NCBI RefSeq assembly: GCF_014279795.1
Contig: NZ_CP047945.1
Coordinates: forward strand, 702,572-766,571
Source: Synechococcus sp. PROS-7-1
Lineage (GTDB): Bacteria; Cyanobacteriota; Cyanobacteriia; PCC-6307; Cyanobiaceae
DNA length: 64,000 bases
Direction: 5' to 3'
Both the position numbers and the translations under genes were made by a program. The first letter of the stretch is position 1, and each line of letters begins with the position of its first letter. Below are positions 40,399-49,515 of the stretch, one piece after another. Under the pieces are notes generated by a model, which searched no databases, was not told the DNA's origin, and worked only from the letters and a program-made list of their open reading frames with translations.

Positions 40399-40649
40399 TG
40401 GAGATCATGCAGGTCATGGGAACCCTGGTATGCACCTTCCGCGTGGCCGGATTGGATCACATGCACTTGCGCGTCTTGCGCAATTCCAAGGGCAAACAAT
40501 TGGTGGCAGTGGATCCTGTGGGTGCCCGTGAGGGCAACTGGGTGTTCACTGCCAGTGGCTCCGCTGCCCGACATGCCTGCCCGGACAACAAGGTCCTCAC
40601 TGATCTCACGATCGGCGGCATCATCGATTTCTGGAATCCGGACGGATAG
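40398..40649 (+). CDS. csoS4B: Carboxysome vertex pentamer protein CsoS4B
   Basis: 83-residue BMV pentamer paralogue of CsoS4A, minimal length for the family. Visible fold pattern: VMGTLVCTFRVAGLDHMHLRVL, VAVDPVGAREGNWVFTASGSAAR and a final LTIGGIIDFW. Its ATG overlaps the csoS4A stop, consistent with coupled translation of two low-copy vertex proteins. Confidence 0.94.
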   Translation: MEIMQVMGTLVCTFRVAGLDHMHLRVLRNSKGKQLVAVDPVGAREGNWVFTASGSAARHACPDNKVLTDLTIGGIIDFWNPDG

Positions 40650-40702
40650 GGAGTTTTCCCCTCTCTCCTCCGTTTCCGTTCCGCTTCCAAACTGTTAACT
40701 CC

Positions 40703-41350
40703 ATGGCCACCTCTTCTTCTTCCCCTCGTCGCCGCACCACCCGCAGCAGTGCTGCAGCGAACAAGACTGTTGATGTGAAGCCTGTGGCGACTCCCGCTTC
40801 CACCTCTCCAGTTCCCGCTTCCACCTCTCCAGTTCCCGCTTCTAGCTCTCCAGCCCCGGCGGCCAGCTCCTCCCCAGCGGCATCGACTGGTTCGACAGCT
40901 GCCAGCTCAACCTCCACGCGTTCCAGCGCCAGTCGATCCACGTCGGGGACGACCCGTCGCTCCACGACCCGTCGAAGTGCAGCCACAGGTTCCGGAGGGA
41001 GAGGGAGCGTGGCAAAGCCCGCCCCGACATCCCCTGCACCTGCTGCTCAGCCCATTCAGGGGATCGCTCTGGGCATGATTGAGACCCGGGGCATGGTGCC
41101 TGCGATCGAGGCTGCTGATGCCATGACCAAGGCAGCAGAGGTTTGTCTGATTAGTCGTGAGTACGTCGGTGGCGGTTACGTGACCGTGATGGTGCGCGGA
41201 GAGACTGGCGCTGTGAATGCTGCGGTGCGTGCCGGGGCTGACGCCTGCGAGAGGGTTGGAGACGGCCTCGTTGCGGCTCACATCATCGCCAGGCCGCACC
41301 AGGAAGTGGAACCGGCCCTTATCGCGACCAATGTGCGACGACGTAGTTGA
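40703..41350 (+). CDS. csoS1E: BMC-domain shell protein with long low-complexity N-terminus (CsoS1E)
   Basis: 215 residues. The C-terminal ~97 residues (from QGIALGMIETRG, about 119) are a BMC hexamer domain almost identical to CsoS1A, with pore segment REYVGGGYVTV. Residues 1-118 are a disordered basic region rich in Ser, Thr, Ala, Pro and Arg, with near-perfect TSPVPAS repeats encoded by 21-base DNA repeats. The extension would project from a shell facet and may bind RuBisCO, nucleic acid or other shell layers; this is inference. Last gene of the shell set. Confidence 0.9.
   Translation: MATSSSSPRRRTTRSSAAANKTVDVKPVATPASTSPVPASTSPVPASSSPAPAASSSPAASTGSTAASSTSTRSSASRSTSGTTRRSTTRRSAATGSGGRGSVAKPAPTSPAPAAQPIQGIALGMIETRGMVPAIEAADAMTKAAEVCLISREYVGGGYVTVMVRGETGAVNAAVRAGADACERVGDGLVAAHIIARPHQEVEPALIATNVRRRS
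40793..40853 (+). repeat. 21-base tandem repeat in csoS1E
   Basis: Two exact copies of a 21-base unit at 40793-40813 and 40814-40834, and a degenerate third at 40835-40853. It encodes the PASTSPV repeat of the N-terminal extension, a likely site of length variation between strains. Confidence 0.85.
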
Positions 41351-41428
41351 TCGCGGATGCCAACTCTCGACTTTTCAGAGTAGATTCCCCGGCCAACACG
41401 CCATACGAAGACCCGGGTCTCGTTTCCT

Positions 41429-43273
41429 TTGACTTCAGCACTGACGCTGCCACTTCAGACCGCCTGGCTCATTCCCATCTACGGATTGGCCGGGATGATT
41501 GTGTCTCTTCCCTGGGCTTTTGGCTGGTTTCGTCGGGATGCCCATAAGCCCCCCGCCTATCTCAACATTCTTCTGACCCTGCTGGCGGTGGTGCACGGCA
41601 GCCTGGTGCTCAGAGACGTGATGCTCACCGGACCAGCGCTGATCCGAGTGCCCTGGCTCTCTGTGGCCGATCTCAACCTCGAAATCAGTTTCAGCCTCTC
41701 GCTCACAAATGTCTCCGCCCTTGAGCTGATCACTGGGTTGAGCCTTTTGTCCCAGATTTACTCCCTTGGGTACATGGACAAGGAATGGGCGCTTGCTCGG
41801 TTCTTTGCCCTATTGGGATTTTTTGAAGGGGCTATGTCAGGTGTTGTTCTGAGTGACTCACTGTTCCAGAGTTACTTCCTTCTGGAGATGCTGACCTTGT
41901 CGACCTATCTCTTGGTCGGCTTTTGGTATGCCCAGCCACTCGTTGTGACTGCAGCCCGAGATGCATTTTTGACCAAGCGGGTTGGCGATGTCTTGCTGCT
42001 GATGAGTGTTGTGGCAGTCACGGCATGGTCGGGTGTCACGAGCTTTGAAGATCTGTACAGCTGGTCTGCTCAGAAAACACTCCTCCCCCTTGCTGCAACA
42101 CTTCTCGGGCTTGGATTAATTGCTGGTCCCACAGGAAAGTGTGCCCAATTTCCCATGCACCTCTGGTTGGATGAAGCGATGGAAGGACCCAATCCAGCCT
42201 CGATTCTCCGCAATTCCGTGGTGGTCACTTGCGGTGCCATCGTGTTGTTGAAAGTGATGCCTCTCCTTCAAAACGCTCCGGTCACCTTGGTCGTTCTTCA
42301 AGTGATTGGTTCGATCAGTGCGATCGGCGGTTCATTGGTGTCGATCGCCCAGGTGGATATCAAGAGGACGCTTTCCTATTCAACAACGGCATATTTGGGT
42401 TTGGTCTTCATTGCGATCTCCCTTCAGGTTCCTGTGTTGGCCTTGCTTCTTCTTTATGCTCACGCGGTGTCGAAAGCGCTCCTCTCGATGAGCGTTGGAG
42501 GAGTCATTGCTTCAACCAATTGCCAAGACATTACCGAGCTAGGTGGCTTGGCCAGTCGCATGCCGGCGACAACAGGCTCTTTCCTGATTGGTGGTGCTGG
42601 ACTTGTCGGCCTGTTGCCCTTGGGTGGCTTCCTTTGCCTCGCTCAGGCAGTTGAACTGATTGGTGCTCGTGAGGCGATTTTTGTTCCTGTTTTCTTGGTG
42701 ACCAACGTTCTAACGGCTCTGAATCTCACCCGTGTCTTCAGGCAGGTGTTCCTTGGTGAGTCCCTCGCGAAGACCAGGCGAGCTGCTGAGGTGAACTGGT
42801 TGATGGCACTGCCGATGGTGGCCCTCTCGGTGATCGTGCTCCTGACACCCCTTCTGCTGATTCGGCTTGAATCTCTTGATGGCTTGCTGGCTTTCCCTCT
42901 TTGGGCAGCAGCGCTTGTCGTCATCAGTGGAATGATCGGTCTCTTGATCGGTGCTTTGATTCCGCTGAATAAGGCCTGGTCTCGATCTCTCAATCCTCTG
43001 TTGCGTTGGTGTCAGGATCTGTTTGAGAACGACTTCTACACCGAACGTTTTTACAGGGTTACGATTGTGAATGTTGTGGCGAGTTTTGCGCGATTAGCGG
43101 GTTGGTTTGATCGCAATGTCGTCGATGGGGTGCTTCATGGTCTGGCTCGACTTTCTCTTCAGTCTGCGGAAGGTCTCAAGCTCAGTATTAGTGGACAGAC
43201 TCAGTCTTATGTGCTCACGGTCATTGCTGCGATTGTGATCCTTCTTTCCTCACTGAGTTGGGTTTTGAACTGA
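41429..43273 (+). CDS. ndhF4: NDH-1 proton-pumping subunit NdhF of CO2-uptake type (NdhF4-like)
   Basis: 614 residues from a TTG start; about 15-16 membrane helices. Characteristic antiporter-like core: ITGLSLLSQIYSLGYM, a KxxxxxP-type helix AGPTGKCAQFPMHLWLDEAMEGPNP and VDIKRTLSYSTTAYLGL. Shorter than the respiratory NdhF1 and lying with ndhD and chpX beside an alpha-carboxysome, it fits the constitutive NDH-1 complex that hydrates CO2 at the thylakoid. Assignment to type 4 rests mainly on context. Confidence 0.87.
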   Translation: MTSALTLPLQTAWLIPIYGLAGMIVSLPWAFGWFRRDAHKPPAYLNILLTLLAVVHGSLVLRDVMLTGPALIRVPWLSVADLNLEISFSLSLTNVSALELITGLSLLSQIYSLGYMDKEWALARFFALLGFFEGAMSGVVLSDSLFQSYFLLEMLTLSTYLLVGFWYAQPLVVTAARDAFLTKRVGDVLLLMSVVAVTAWSGVTSFEDLYSWSAQKTLLPLAATLLGLGLIAGPTGKCAQFPMHLWLDEAMEGPNPASILRNSVVVTCGAIVLLKVMPLLQNAPVTLVVLQVIGSISAIGGSLVSIAQVDIKRTLSYSTTAYLGLVFIAISLQVPVLALLLLYAHAVSKALLSMSVGGVIASTNCQDITELGGLASRMPATTGSFLIGGAGLVGLLPLGGFLCLAQAVELIGAREAIFVPVFLVTNVLTALNLTRVFRQVFLGESLAKTRRAAEVNWLMALPMVALSVIVLLTPLLLIRLESLDGLLAFPLWAAALVVISGMIGLLIGALIPLNKAWSRSLNPLLRWCQDLFENDFYTERFYRVTIVNVVASFARLAGWFDRNVVDGVLHGLARLSLQSAEGLKLSISGQTQSYVLTVIAAIVILLSSLSWVLN

Positions 43274-43280
43274 GGTTGCC

Positions 43281-44780
43281 ATGCTTACGATTCTTCTTTT
43301 AATTCCCTTCCTCGGAGCACTGATGATCAGTGTTTTGCCTCCGGATGATTCCGGCAGGAATCGATCACTTGCCCTGGTCGTTCTTGCTGCTCAGTGTATT
43401 TACAGCTTTGCATTGTTAATCCCTTTCCGGTCATTAGATGCTGGACAGCAGCTTGTTGATAGTGTGCCTTGGCTTCCAGTTGTCGGCCTTGATTTCAGTC
43501 TCGGTGTGGACGGTTTGTCCCTTCCGCTTGTGCTGATGAATGCCGTCCTCTGTTTGGTTGCTGCTTTCGCCTCGCGTTCTGTTGATAATCGTTCCCGGCT
43601 TTACTTTTCACTGATCTTGGTGATCAGTGGGGCGGTAAATGGTGCTTTTCTGGCTCAGAACTTACTTCTATTTTTCATATTTTACGAGCTGGAGCTGATT
43701 CCCTTGTGGCTGCTGATCGCGATTTGGGGAGGCGCAAATCGAGCCTATGCGTCAACAAAGTTTTTGGTTATAACTGCAGTCTCGGGAATCCTTATTCTTG
43801 CTGCATTCCTAGGCATTGCTCTGATTACCGGTTCTGCAGATTTTGGGATTCGTCCAATTCTTGCTGGGCAGATGAGCTTACTAACCCAGTTGATTTTGAT
43901 GGGCGCTCTCCTCGTTGGATTCGGCATCAAAATTCCTTTGTTTCCATTCCATACCTGGTTGCCTGACGCCCATACAGAGGCTTCAACACCGGTCTCTGTG
44001 TTGCTTGCAGGTGTTCTCCTCAAGCTGGGTACTTATGGTCTGCTGCGTTTCTGCCTGGGGCTCTTCCCCGAGGCTTGGTCTGTTGCCGCGCCATGGCTGG
44101 CTGGATGGGCGGCGATTTCGGTGTTGTATGGATCTCTCGCTGCCATCGCGCAATCAGACATGAAGCGCATGGTTGCCTACAGCTCGGTTGGGCATATGGG
44201 ATATGTGTTGCTCGCGGCAGCTGCTGCAACGCCTTTGGCGATTATGGGTGCTCTCTTTCAGATGGTGAGCCATGGCCTGATCTCTGCAGTGCTGTTTCTG
44301 GCGGTTGGGGTCGTCTATGAACGAACGGGAACACGCGATCTCAATGTTCTCCGAGGATTGTTGAATCCTCAGCGAGGATTGCCTCTCACTGGGACACTCA
44401 TGATTATTGGCGTGATGGCCAGTGCGGGTATTCCAGGGATGGCGGGCTTCATCTCCGAGTTCTTGATCTTCAAGGGGAGTTTCGAGCCCTTTCCCCTTGC
44501 CACCCTGTTTTCGATGATTGGTTCTGGTCTGACGGCGGTGTATTTCCTTTTGCTGGTTAATCGTGCCTTTTTTGGTCGGCTTGCAACGGTCTCAGGCGCC
44601 ACTCCCAATCCGTCAATTCTCGGTAGGGTTCCGTTGGGTCAGCAGATTCCAGCATTGTCCATGTCTCTGCTGATCCTCATCCTTGGCTTGGCTCCCCACC
44701 TTTTGGTCGGACTCAGTCAGGCAGCTACGACACAGCTGAGTGAACTTGCCGCGCTGGTTCCAACAGGAGGTTTCGCATGA
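43281..44780 (+). CDS. ndhD4: NDH-1 subunit NdhD of CO2-uptake type (NdhD4-like)
   Basis: 499 residues, about 14 helices. Typical NuoM/NdhD pattern: GLSLPLVLMNAVL, YELELIPLWLLIAIWGG with the key Glu, FPFHTWLPDAHTEASTPVSVLLAG and SDMKRMVAYSSVGHMGYV. Proton-pumping partner of the NdhF above, 8 bases downstream of it. Its last codons overlap the start of chpX (ATGA). Confidence 0.9.
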   Translation: MLTILLLIPFLGALMISVLPPDDSGRNRSLALVVLAAQCIYSFALLIPFRSLDAGQQLVDSVPWLPVVGLDFSLGVDGLSLPLVLMNAVLCLVAAFASRSVDNRSRLYFSLILVISGAVNGAFLAQNLLLFFIFYELELIPLWLLIAIWGGANRAYASTKFLVITAVSGILILAAFLGIALITGSADFGIRPILAGQMSLLTQLILMGALLVGFGIKIPLFPFHTWLPDAHTEASTPVSVLLAGVLLKLGTYGLLRFCLGLFPEAWSVAAPWLAGWAAISVLYGSLAAIAQSDMKRMVAYSSVGHMGYVLLAAAAATPLAIMGALFQMVSHGLISAVLFLAVGVVYERTGTRDLNVLRGLLNPQRGLPLTGTLMIIGVMASAGIPGMAGFISEFLIFKGSFEPFPLATLFSMIGSGLTAVYFLLLVNRAFFGRLATVSGATPNPSILGRVPLGQQIPALSMSLLILILGLAPHLLVGLSQAATTQLSELAALVPTGGFA

Positions 44781-45922
44781 TCACCACACCTCAACCGCTG
44801 CTCCAAAACCCAGCACAGGGTCTGCCTGATCAGGATGAACTCATTCGGCGTCTGCTGTCCGATACTCCCCTCCTGGCTGATACCGCTGATCACCTGTTGC
44901 AGGTTGTCAATGTTCTTGAAAGCTATGGTCTCGTTCTCGATGCCTATAGTCGAAATCTGATTCATCAAGGTAAAACTCAACTTCTCAATCCTTTCCCCGC
45001 ATTCCGGTTTTTCCACGAAGGTTTTTCCATTGAACGTCTTTGGAATCATCTTCTTGGTGATCGTATCAATTTTGAATACGCTGAATACTGTCAGAAGGCG
45101 ATGTTTTGGCATGGTACCGGCGGTATGGATGCGTATTTCGATTCGGATGAATTCCAAACTGCCTGTCAGCAGGTGATTGGTTTGCGAAGCCGTCGTGATC
45201 CATTGCTGCGGCTTGTCAATGCTCTTTATCCAGGATTCGCTCCGGAAGCGATCCGCTCGATGACCACGATTTACGCCCTTGGCCTGTTTTGGCGGGTGAT
45301 GAGTGATGTGTTTATTGATCTTGCTCGTCGCTATCGAATCGGTGAAGTGGCTTGTGTTCTCGATGTCGTGCATCACATCCGTGATGGTCTTGTTGCTGCA
45401 GCTGCAAACCCAATCACTTACGAGGTGACTCTGGGGAAGGAGTCCGTGTGGCTGCTGCCGCCGCAGGCTGGGCTTACATTTCTTGTGGATGTGGCGGTTC
45501 CCTACGTGGAGGCTGTCTTCTTCCGTGGGATGCCATTCCTGGGCACGGTGTCATACAACGCTCAGGCCCGTCAGATCTCCCCTGATCAGAGTCAATTTAA
45601 ATATGGTGCGCTGTATGCCGATCCCGTGCCCAGCATGGGGGCTGGGATTCCTCCAAGTCTTTGCATGCAGGATATGTACCGGAATCTTCCAGAGGAGTTG
45701 AGTTCCTGGTATGAGTCCCATGGCCGCTCTGACGCTGATGTGCACGTGCAGATCTGTGTGAGCTTTCAGAAGTCAATGTTCTGCGTTACGAATGCCGCCA
45801 TTGCAGGCACCATGCCTCACCCCCTGGAGAGCTCGGATCCTGCTCATCAGGAGGCGAATCGCGCCTACGCTGGTGCTTGGGCTGGACGTCTGATGGGATG
45901 TCAACGAGGGGCTCTCCTCTAG
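44777..45922 (+). CDS. chpX: CO2 hydration protein ChpX (CupB)
   Basis: Subunit specific to the CO2-hydrating NDH-1 complexes; it converts CO2 to bicarbonate in a vectorial, energised reaction on the cytoplasmic face. 381 residues. Recognised by FPAFRFFHEGFS, the MFWHGTGGMDAYFDS segment, YPGFAPEAIRSMTTIYALGLFWRVMSD-type helix and VHHIRDGLVAAAANP. Overlap with ndhD implies coupled synthesis. Pairing with NdhF4/NdhD4 and not the low-CO2-induced type 3 is inferred from context. Confidence 0.9.
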   Translation: MITTPQPLLQNPAQGLPDQDELIRRLLSDTPLLADTADHLLQVVNVLESYGLVLDAYSRNLIHQGKTQLLNPFPAFRFFHEGFSIERLWNHLLGDRINFEYAEYCQKAMFWHGTGGMDAYFDSDEFQTACQQVIGLRSRRDPLLRLVNALYPGFAPEAIRSMTTIYALGLFWRVMSDVFIDLARRYRIGEVACVLDVVHHIRDGLVAAAANPITYEVTLGKESVWLLPPQAGLTFLVDVAVPYVEAVFFRGMPFLGTVSYNAQARQISPDQSQFKYGALYADPVPSMGAGIPPSLCMQDMYRNLPEELSSWYESHGRSDADVHVQICVSFQKSMFCVTNAAIAGTMPHPLESSDPAHQEANRAYAGAWAGRLMGCQRGALL

Positions 45923-45949
45923 CTTTCTTTCAGTTGGTCTGAAGCAGGA

Positions 45950-46201
45950 ATGGATCAGTGGAACGAGCGCAAGCGTCCGGTTTGTCTTGAAAAGCGCTTT
46001 GAATTCTCAACCTATGGGGAAACTCGCGATTTTCTTGATCGCCTTGGATGCTTGAGTGAAGCTCAAGACCGCTTCCCCGATCTCAGCTTTGGCAAGACTT
46101 ACGTCAACGTAACCCTGCGACCGTTGAGTGACGCTGAGGATGCAGCGTTGACAACCGACGACCACGCATTCGCCCAACGCATCGATGAGCTCGTTGATTG
46201 A
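45950..46201 (+). CDS. acRAF: alpha-carboxysome RuBisCO assembly factor (pterin dehydratase-like)
   Basis: 83 residues resembling pterin-4a-carbinolamine dehydratase (PCD) but without a convincing dehydratase active site; the segment [20 protein letters not shown] and [17 protein letters not shown] are typical of acRAF. The protein acts as a chaperone in form IA RuBisCO assembly. It starts 28 bases after chpX, and its last 17 bases overlap cbbX. Confidence 0.88.
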   Translation: MDQWNERKRPVCLEKRFEFSTYGETRDFLDRLGCLSEAQDRFPDLSFGKTYVNVTLRPLSDAEDAALTTDDHAFAQRIDELVD

Positions 46202-47108
46202 TCTCGCTTCTTCCTTCCACTCTTCCGGTGTTGCAGACGTTCTTCAGCAGCTTGATCAGGAGTTGATTGGTCTGCGTCCAGTTAAGACCCGCATTCGTGA
46301 GATTGCAGCCTTGTTGCTGGTTGATCAGGCACGGCGACAACTCGACCTGGTCAGTACTGCACCCAGTCTCCACATGTCCTTTACTGGTCAGCCTGGTACT
46401 GGGAAAACATCCGTGGCACTCCGCATGTCACTGATTCTGCATCGTTTGGGTTATCTCAGAAAAGGCCATGTCGTGACTGTTACGCGTGATGATTTAGTGG
46501 GGCAATACGTTGGCCATACAGCGCCTAAAACAAAAGAGATGATCAAGAGAGCCCATGGTGGAGTTCTTTTTATTGATGAAGCTTATTATCTTTACAAGCC
46601 TGGTAACGAACGTGATTATGGCGCTGAAGCGATTGAAATACTCTTGCAGGAGATGGAGTCACAGCGCAATGATCTTGTTGTGATTTTTGCTGGGTATAAA
46701 GATAAAATGAACGAGTTTTACCAATCCAATCCAGGCTTGTCCTCGCGCGTTGCTCATCATATTGATTTTCCGGACTATAATGAATCCGAATTATTGAAAA
46801 TTACCACCTTGTTGTTGCACCAGCAGCAATACGAATTCAGCGCCGATGCTGTTGATGCTTTTAAAGCCTATATATCCAGGCGACGCCAGCTTCCTTTTTT
46901 CGCCAATGCTCGCTCCATGCGTAACGCAGTGGATCGCCTTCGTCTGAGGCAGGCCAATCGGCTGTTTTCGCAAATGCACAGCCCTGTGGAACGCAATGAT
47001 TTGGTCACAATTGAGGCTGCCGATGTGCTGTCCAGTCGCGTGTTTCAGGGCGTTGTGGAGGGTGAGGATCCCTCCCTGCCTCTCACTGAGCCCCCGACTG
47101 TTGCTTGA
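46185..47108 (+). CDS. cbbX: AAA+ RuBisCO activase CbbX
   Basis: Remodels RuBisCO inhibited by tight-binding sugar phosphates. 307 residues. Walker [10 protein letters not shown] is at 68-76, the pore-loop [11 protein letters not shown] near 107, Walker [12 protein letters not shown] near 128, and sensor/arginine-finger region [14 protein letters not shown] near 184. Closest in pattern to the red-type CbbX family. It overlaps acRAF by 17 bases and closes the 13.5-kb carbon-fixation run; a different translational phase and AT-richer codon use suggest a lower expression level than cbbL. Confidence 0.93.
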   Translation: MSSLIDLASSFHSSGVADVLQQLDQELIGLRPVKTRIREIAALLLVDQARRQLDLVSTAPSLHMSFTGQPGTGKTSVALRMSLILHRLGYLRKGHVVTVTRDDLVGQYVGHTAPKTKEMIKRAHGGVLFIDEAYYLYKPGNERDYGAEAIEILLQEMESQRNDLVVIFAGYKDKMNEFYQSNPGLSSRVAHHIDFPDYNESELLKITTLLLHQQQYEFSADAVDAFKAYISRRRQLPFFANARSMRNAVDRLRLRQANRLFSQMHSPVERNDLVTIEAADVLSSRVFQGVVEGEDPSLPLTEPPTVA

Positions 47109-47117
47109 GGTGCAGCG

Positions 47118-47345
47118 TCATGTAGGGCTGGCCTGCTCGAGGTCCCGCCGGATCAATGCCATCAGGTATGACGGCGCTTTGTAGCGTCCGGGTAGGCAGC
47201 GGTTGAGAGTCTCGAGGTGTCCCCAGCACACGGTTCTCTCGATCTCTTTGACCTCCCGCCCTTCCTTCAGGAGTCTTCGTAAAGCCTTGCAGTACAAGGG
47301 GTAACCCGCTTCCAGTTCGCCGATGGTCAGCTTGGCCTGGGGCAT
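47118..47345 (-). CDS. Small conserved picocyanobacterial protein (DUF3136-like)
   Basis: 75 residues from ATG 47345. The frame contains LTIGELEAGYPLYCKALRRL and VCWGHLETLNRCLP, with three cysteines, which I recall as typical of DUF3136 proteins of marine Synechococcus and Prochlorococcus. Function unknown. It converges with cbbX (9 bases). An overlapping larger minus-strand frame (47083-47364) is the wrong phase. Confidence 0.7.
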   Translation of the reverse strand: MPQAKLTIGELEAGYPLYCKALRRLLKEGREVKEIERTVCWGHLETLNRCLPGRYKAPSYLMALIRRDLEQASPT

Positions 47346-47387
47346 GAGGGTTGCTCGGGTGCAACTCTCAACCTATGAAACCGTCGG

Positions 47388-47882
47388 TCAGCTGTTGGGT
47401 CCAAGGCCTGCGAGGTGAAGGACCAATTGGCTGCTATGCGCTTTGGCGATCGCTTCGATGGTTTCAATCGGGTCCTGCAGCCAGCGAGCCACCTGAAGCA
47501 TGGCCTTGAGATCGAGCGGTTGTGCCATCGACTGTTCGCCAATTCCGCTCAACCGGCACAATGCCATCCGCTCGACGCCTTGTTCCTCGAGCCAGAGTCT
47601 CAAGGGGACGCTGAGCTGTCGGTTGCAGGCTTCGATCCATAGATCCCAGTCACCTCCAAGGCCCTCCCCATCGTCGATGGGAATTTGCAGGCTGATCTGC
47701 AGGCTTTCACTGGGATCAAGCAGGGTGACGCTGGCTCGATGGGGGGTGAGCGCTGAATAGAGACGCTGCCAGCCGTGATTCACAAGCGATTGCGTCGCTT
47801 CCTCTCGTGCATTCAGCCAGGGGACCAGCCCCTCTGACGCTTGTTGACCAGCCTGTCCAGAGGAATGGAGCAACGCGTCCAT
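47388..47882 (-). CDS. Conserved hypothetical cytoplasmic protein
   Basis: 164 residues, no signal peptide or membrane helix. Trp- and Leu-rich with a central acidic SLQIPIDDGEGLGGDWDLWIE segment and helical C-terminus. No motif recognised. 105 bases, including a strong hairpin, separate it from ridA upstream on the same strand. Confidence 0.6.
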   Translation of the reverse strand: MDALLHSSGQAGQQASEGLVPWLNAREEATQSLVNHGWQRLYSALTPHRASVTLLDPSESLQISLQIPIDDGEGLGGDWDLWIEACNRQLSVPLRLWLEEQGVERMALCRLSGIGEQSMAQPLDLKAMLQVARWLQDPIETIEAIAKAHSSQLVLHLAGLGPNS

Positions 47883-47938
47883 AGCCAGCTTGAGTGATTG
47901 CTAAGGCACTAAGGGATGGACGCGTTTCCATGGCGTTG

Positions 47939-47977
47939 GCCCCGACACTTCATGCTGAGATCCGCATGGGTCGGGGC
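47939..47977 (-). terminator. Two-tier hairpin downstream of ridA
   Basis: GCCCCGAC at 47939-47946 pairs with GTCGGGGC at 47970-47977, and inside it CATGC (47951-47955) pairs with GCATG (47964-47968). It begins 10 bases past the ridA stop. No T-run follows on the minus strand, so it is either a non-canonical terminator or an RNA-stabilising structure. Confidence 0.5.
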
Positions 47978-47987
47978 TCCTCGACGT

Positions 47988-48386
47988 TCAGCCCACGTAG
48001 GCAATGCAATCGATCTCGACTCGTGATCCCTTGGGCAATGCAGCCACCTGGACGCAGGCTCTGGCAGGACTGACCCCATCGCCGAATCGTTCGGCATAGA
48101 TCGCATTGACCGCTTGGAAATCGTTCAGATCCACCAGGTACACCGTTGTGCGCACGACTCGGGATGGATCGGTGCCTGCTGCTTTCAGCACAGCATCAAG
48201 GTTTTTCAGCACCTGGCGCGTTTCTGCTTCCACATCGCCTCCACCCACCATGTCTCCGCTGATGGGGTCGAGGGGAATCTGCCCGGAGCAGTACAGCCAA
48301 CCATTGGCTTGAACCGCCTGGTTATAAGGACCCACCGGAGCTGGAGCTTGGTCGGTGATCACGGCCTGAAGCGGCGCTGCGGACAT
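47988..48386 (-). CDS. ridA: Reactive intermediate/imine deaminase (RidA family)
   Basis: Hydrolyses reactive 2-aminoacrylate and related imines that arise from PLP enzymes. 132 residues. Typical RidA (YjgF/Rut) features: PVGPYNQAV, YCSGQIPLDP, ETRQVLKNLDAVL and a final ACVQVAALPKGSRVEIDCIA with the conserved Arg. The start ATG (48386) shares two bases with the ATG of the divergent ABC gene. Confidence 0.94.
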   Translation of the reverse strand: MSAAPLQAVITDQAPAPVGPYNQAVQANGWLYCSGQIPLDPISGDMVGGGDVEAETRQVLKNLDAVLKAAGTDPSRVVRTTVYLVDLNDFQAVNAIYAERFGDGVSPARACVQVAALPKGSRVEIDCIAYVG

Positions 48387-48429
48387 GGTCGAGCTTCACA
48401 ATGAAACTGCATCTTCGCGTTTCGTGCCG

Positions 48430-49515
48430 ATGGGGGCGTTGCCCGTTGAGATCGATGGCCTCTGGCATCGCTATGGCGGATCCGCTGATGATTGGACCCT
48501 TCAGGGGATTGATCTCAAGCTTCACAACGGGGAGTTGGTGGGCTTGTTGGGGCCGTCCGGCTGCGGGAAAACCACGTTGTTGCGGTTAATTGCCGGTTTT
48601 GAGACCCCCACCCGCGGGGTTGTGCGCCTCCACGGTCGCGATGTGGCGACCCCAGGGCGATCTCTGGCCCCAGAGCGGCGTGGTGTGGGCATGGTGTTTC
48701 AGGACTATGCGCTGTTCCCGCATCTCAATGCCTGGGACAACACCTGCTTTGGCCTGCGCCGCGGACAGGACTCAAGCCGGGCTACTTGGCTTTTGGAATT
48801 GCTCGGCCTTGAGCGGCTCCAGCAGCGCTATCCCCATGAACTGTCGGGTGGGCAGCGACAGCGCTTGGCCCTGGCACGTGCTCTGGCACCCGCCCCGTCG
48901 GTGGTGCTTCTGGATGAACCGTTCTCCAATCTTGATGTGGAGGTCAGGTTGCGGTTACGCAGTGAACTCCCCGCCGTGCTGAGTGCTTGTAATGCCAGCG
49001 GAGTGCTTGTCACCCACGACCCTGAAGAGGCATTGGCGATCTGTCATCGCGTGGCTGTTCTGCGCGATGGTTCCCTGCATCAGTGCGCCAGCCCAAGAGA
49101 GCTTGTGGAATCACCGGCCACTCCCTTTGTCGGTCGCTTTGTGTTGCAGAGCAATGTGCTGCCGGTTTGGGTTGAGCCTTCAGCGGGTTGTTTGCGTTGC
49201 CCTCTCGGCGATCTGGAAGATCCCGGAGGCCTTGGGGAAGGATCACTCCCCGCGAACGCCACCGTGCTCGTTGCTCCAGAAGCCATTGCGCTGCGCCCTG
49301 ATCCTTCAGGTGAGGACTGCGTGATGGGACGGGAATTCCTTGGCCATGGCTGGCTCTACAGAGTGCAGAGCGGAGAGCGTCAGCTTCGCCTTCTCAGACC
49401 GCTCACCGAAGATTACGGGCGAGGACTGCGCTGTCAGCTGCAGCTCCAACCGGGTATCACCGTGCTGCTGCACCCGCAACGCAAGACTCTCAGAAGCCTT
49501 TCCAATCATCTTTGA
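48430..49515 (+). CDS. futC: ABC transporter ATP-binding protein (iron(III)/FbpC-FutC type)
   Basis: 361 residues from ATG 48430; an upstream ATG at 48385 would add 15 residues but shares bases with the ridA start codon. Walker A GPSGCGKTT at 41-49, signature LSGGQRQR near 140, Walker B VVLLDEPFSNLD, H-loop VLVTHD. A C-terminal regulatory OB/TOBE-like domain follows (about 250-361), as in Fe(III), sulfate and spermidine importers. No permease or binding protein is adjacent, so the substrate assignment to iron is tentative. The 3' end overlaps gloB by 26 bases. Confidence 0.8.
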   Translation: MGALPVEIDGLWHRYGGSADDWTLQGIDLKLHNGELVGLLGPSGCGKTTLLRLIAGFETPTRGVVRLHGRDVATPGRSLAPERRGVGMVFQDYALFPHLNAWDNTCFGLRRGQDSSRATWLLELLGLERLQQRYPHELSGGQRQRLALARALAPAPSVVLLDEPFSNLDVEVRLRLRSELPAVLSACNASGVLVTHDPEEALAICHRVAVLRDGSLHQCASPRELVESPATPFVGRFVLQSNVLPVWVEPSAGCLRCPLGDLEDPGGLGEGSLPANATVLVAPEAIALRPDPSGEDCVMGREFLGHGWLYRVQSGERQLRLLRPLTEDYGRGLRCQLQLQPGITVLLHPQRKTLRSLSNHL

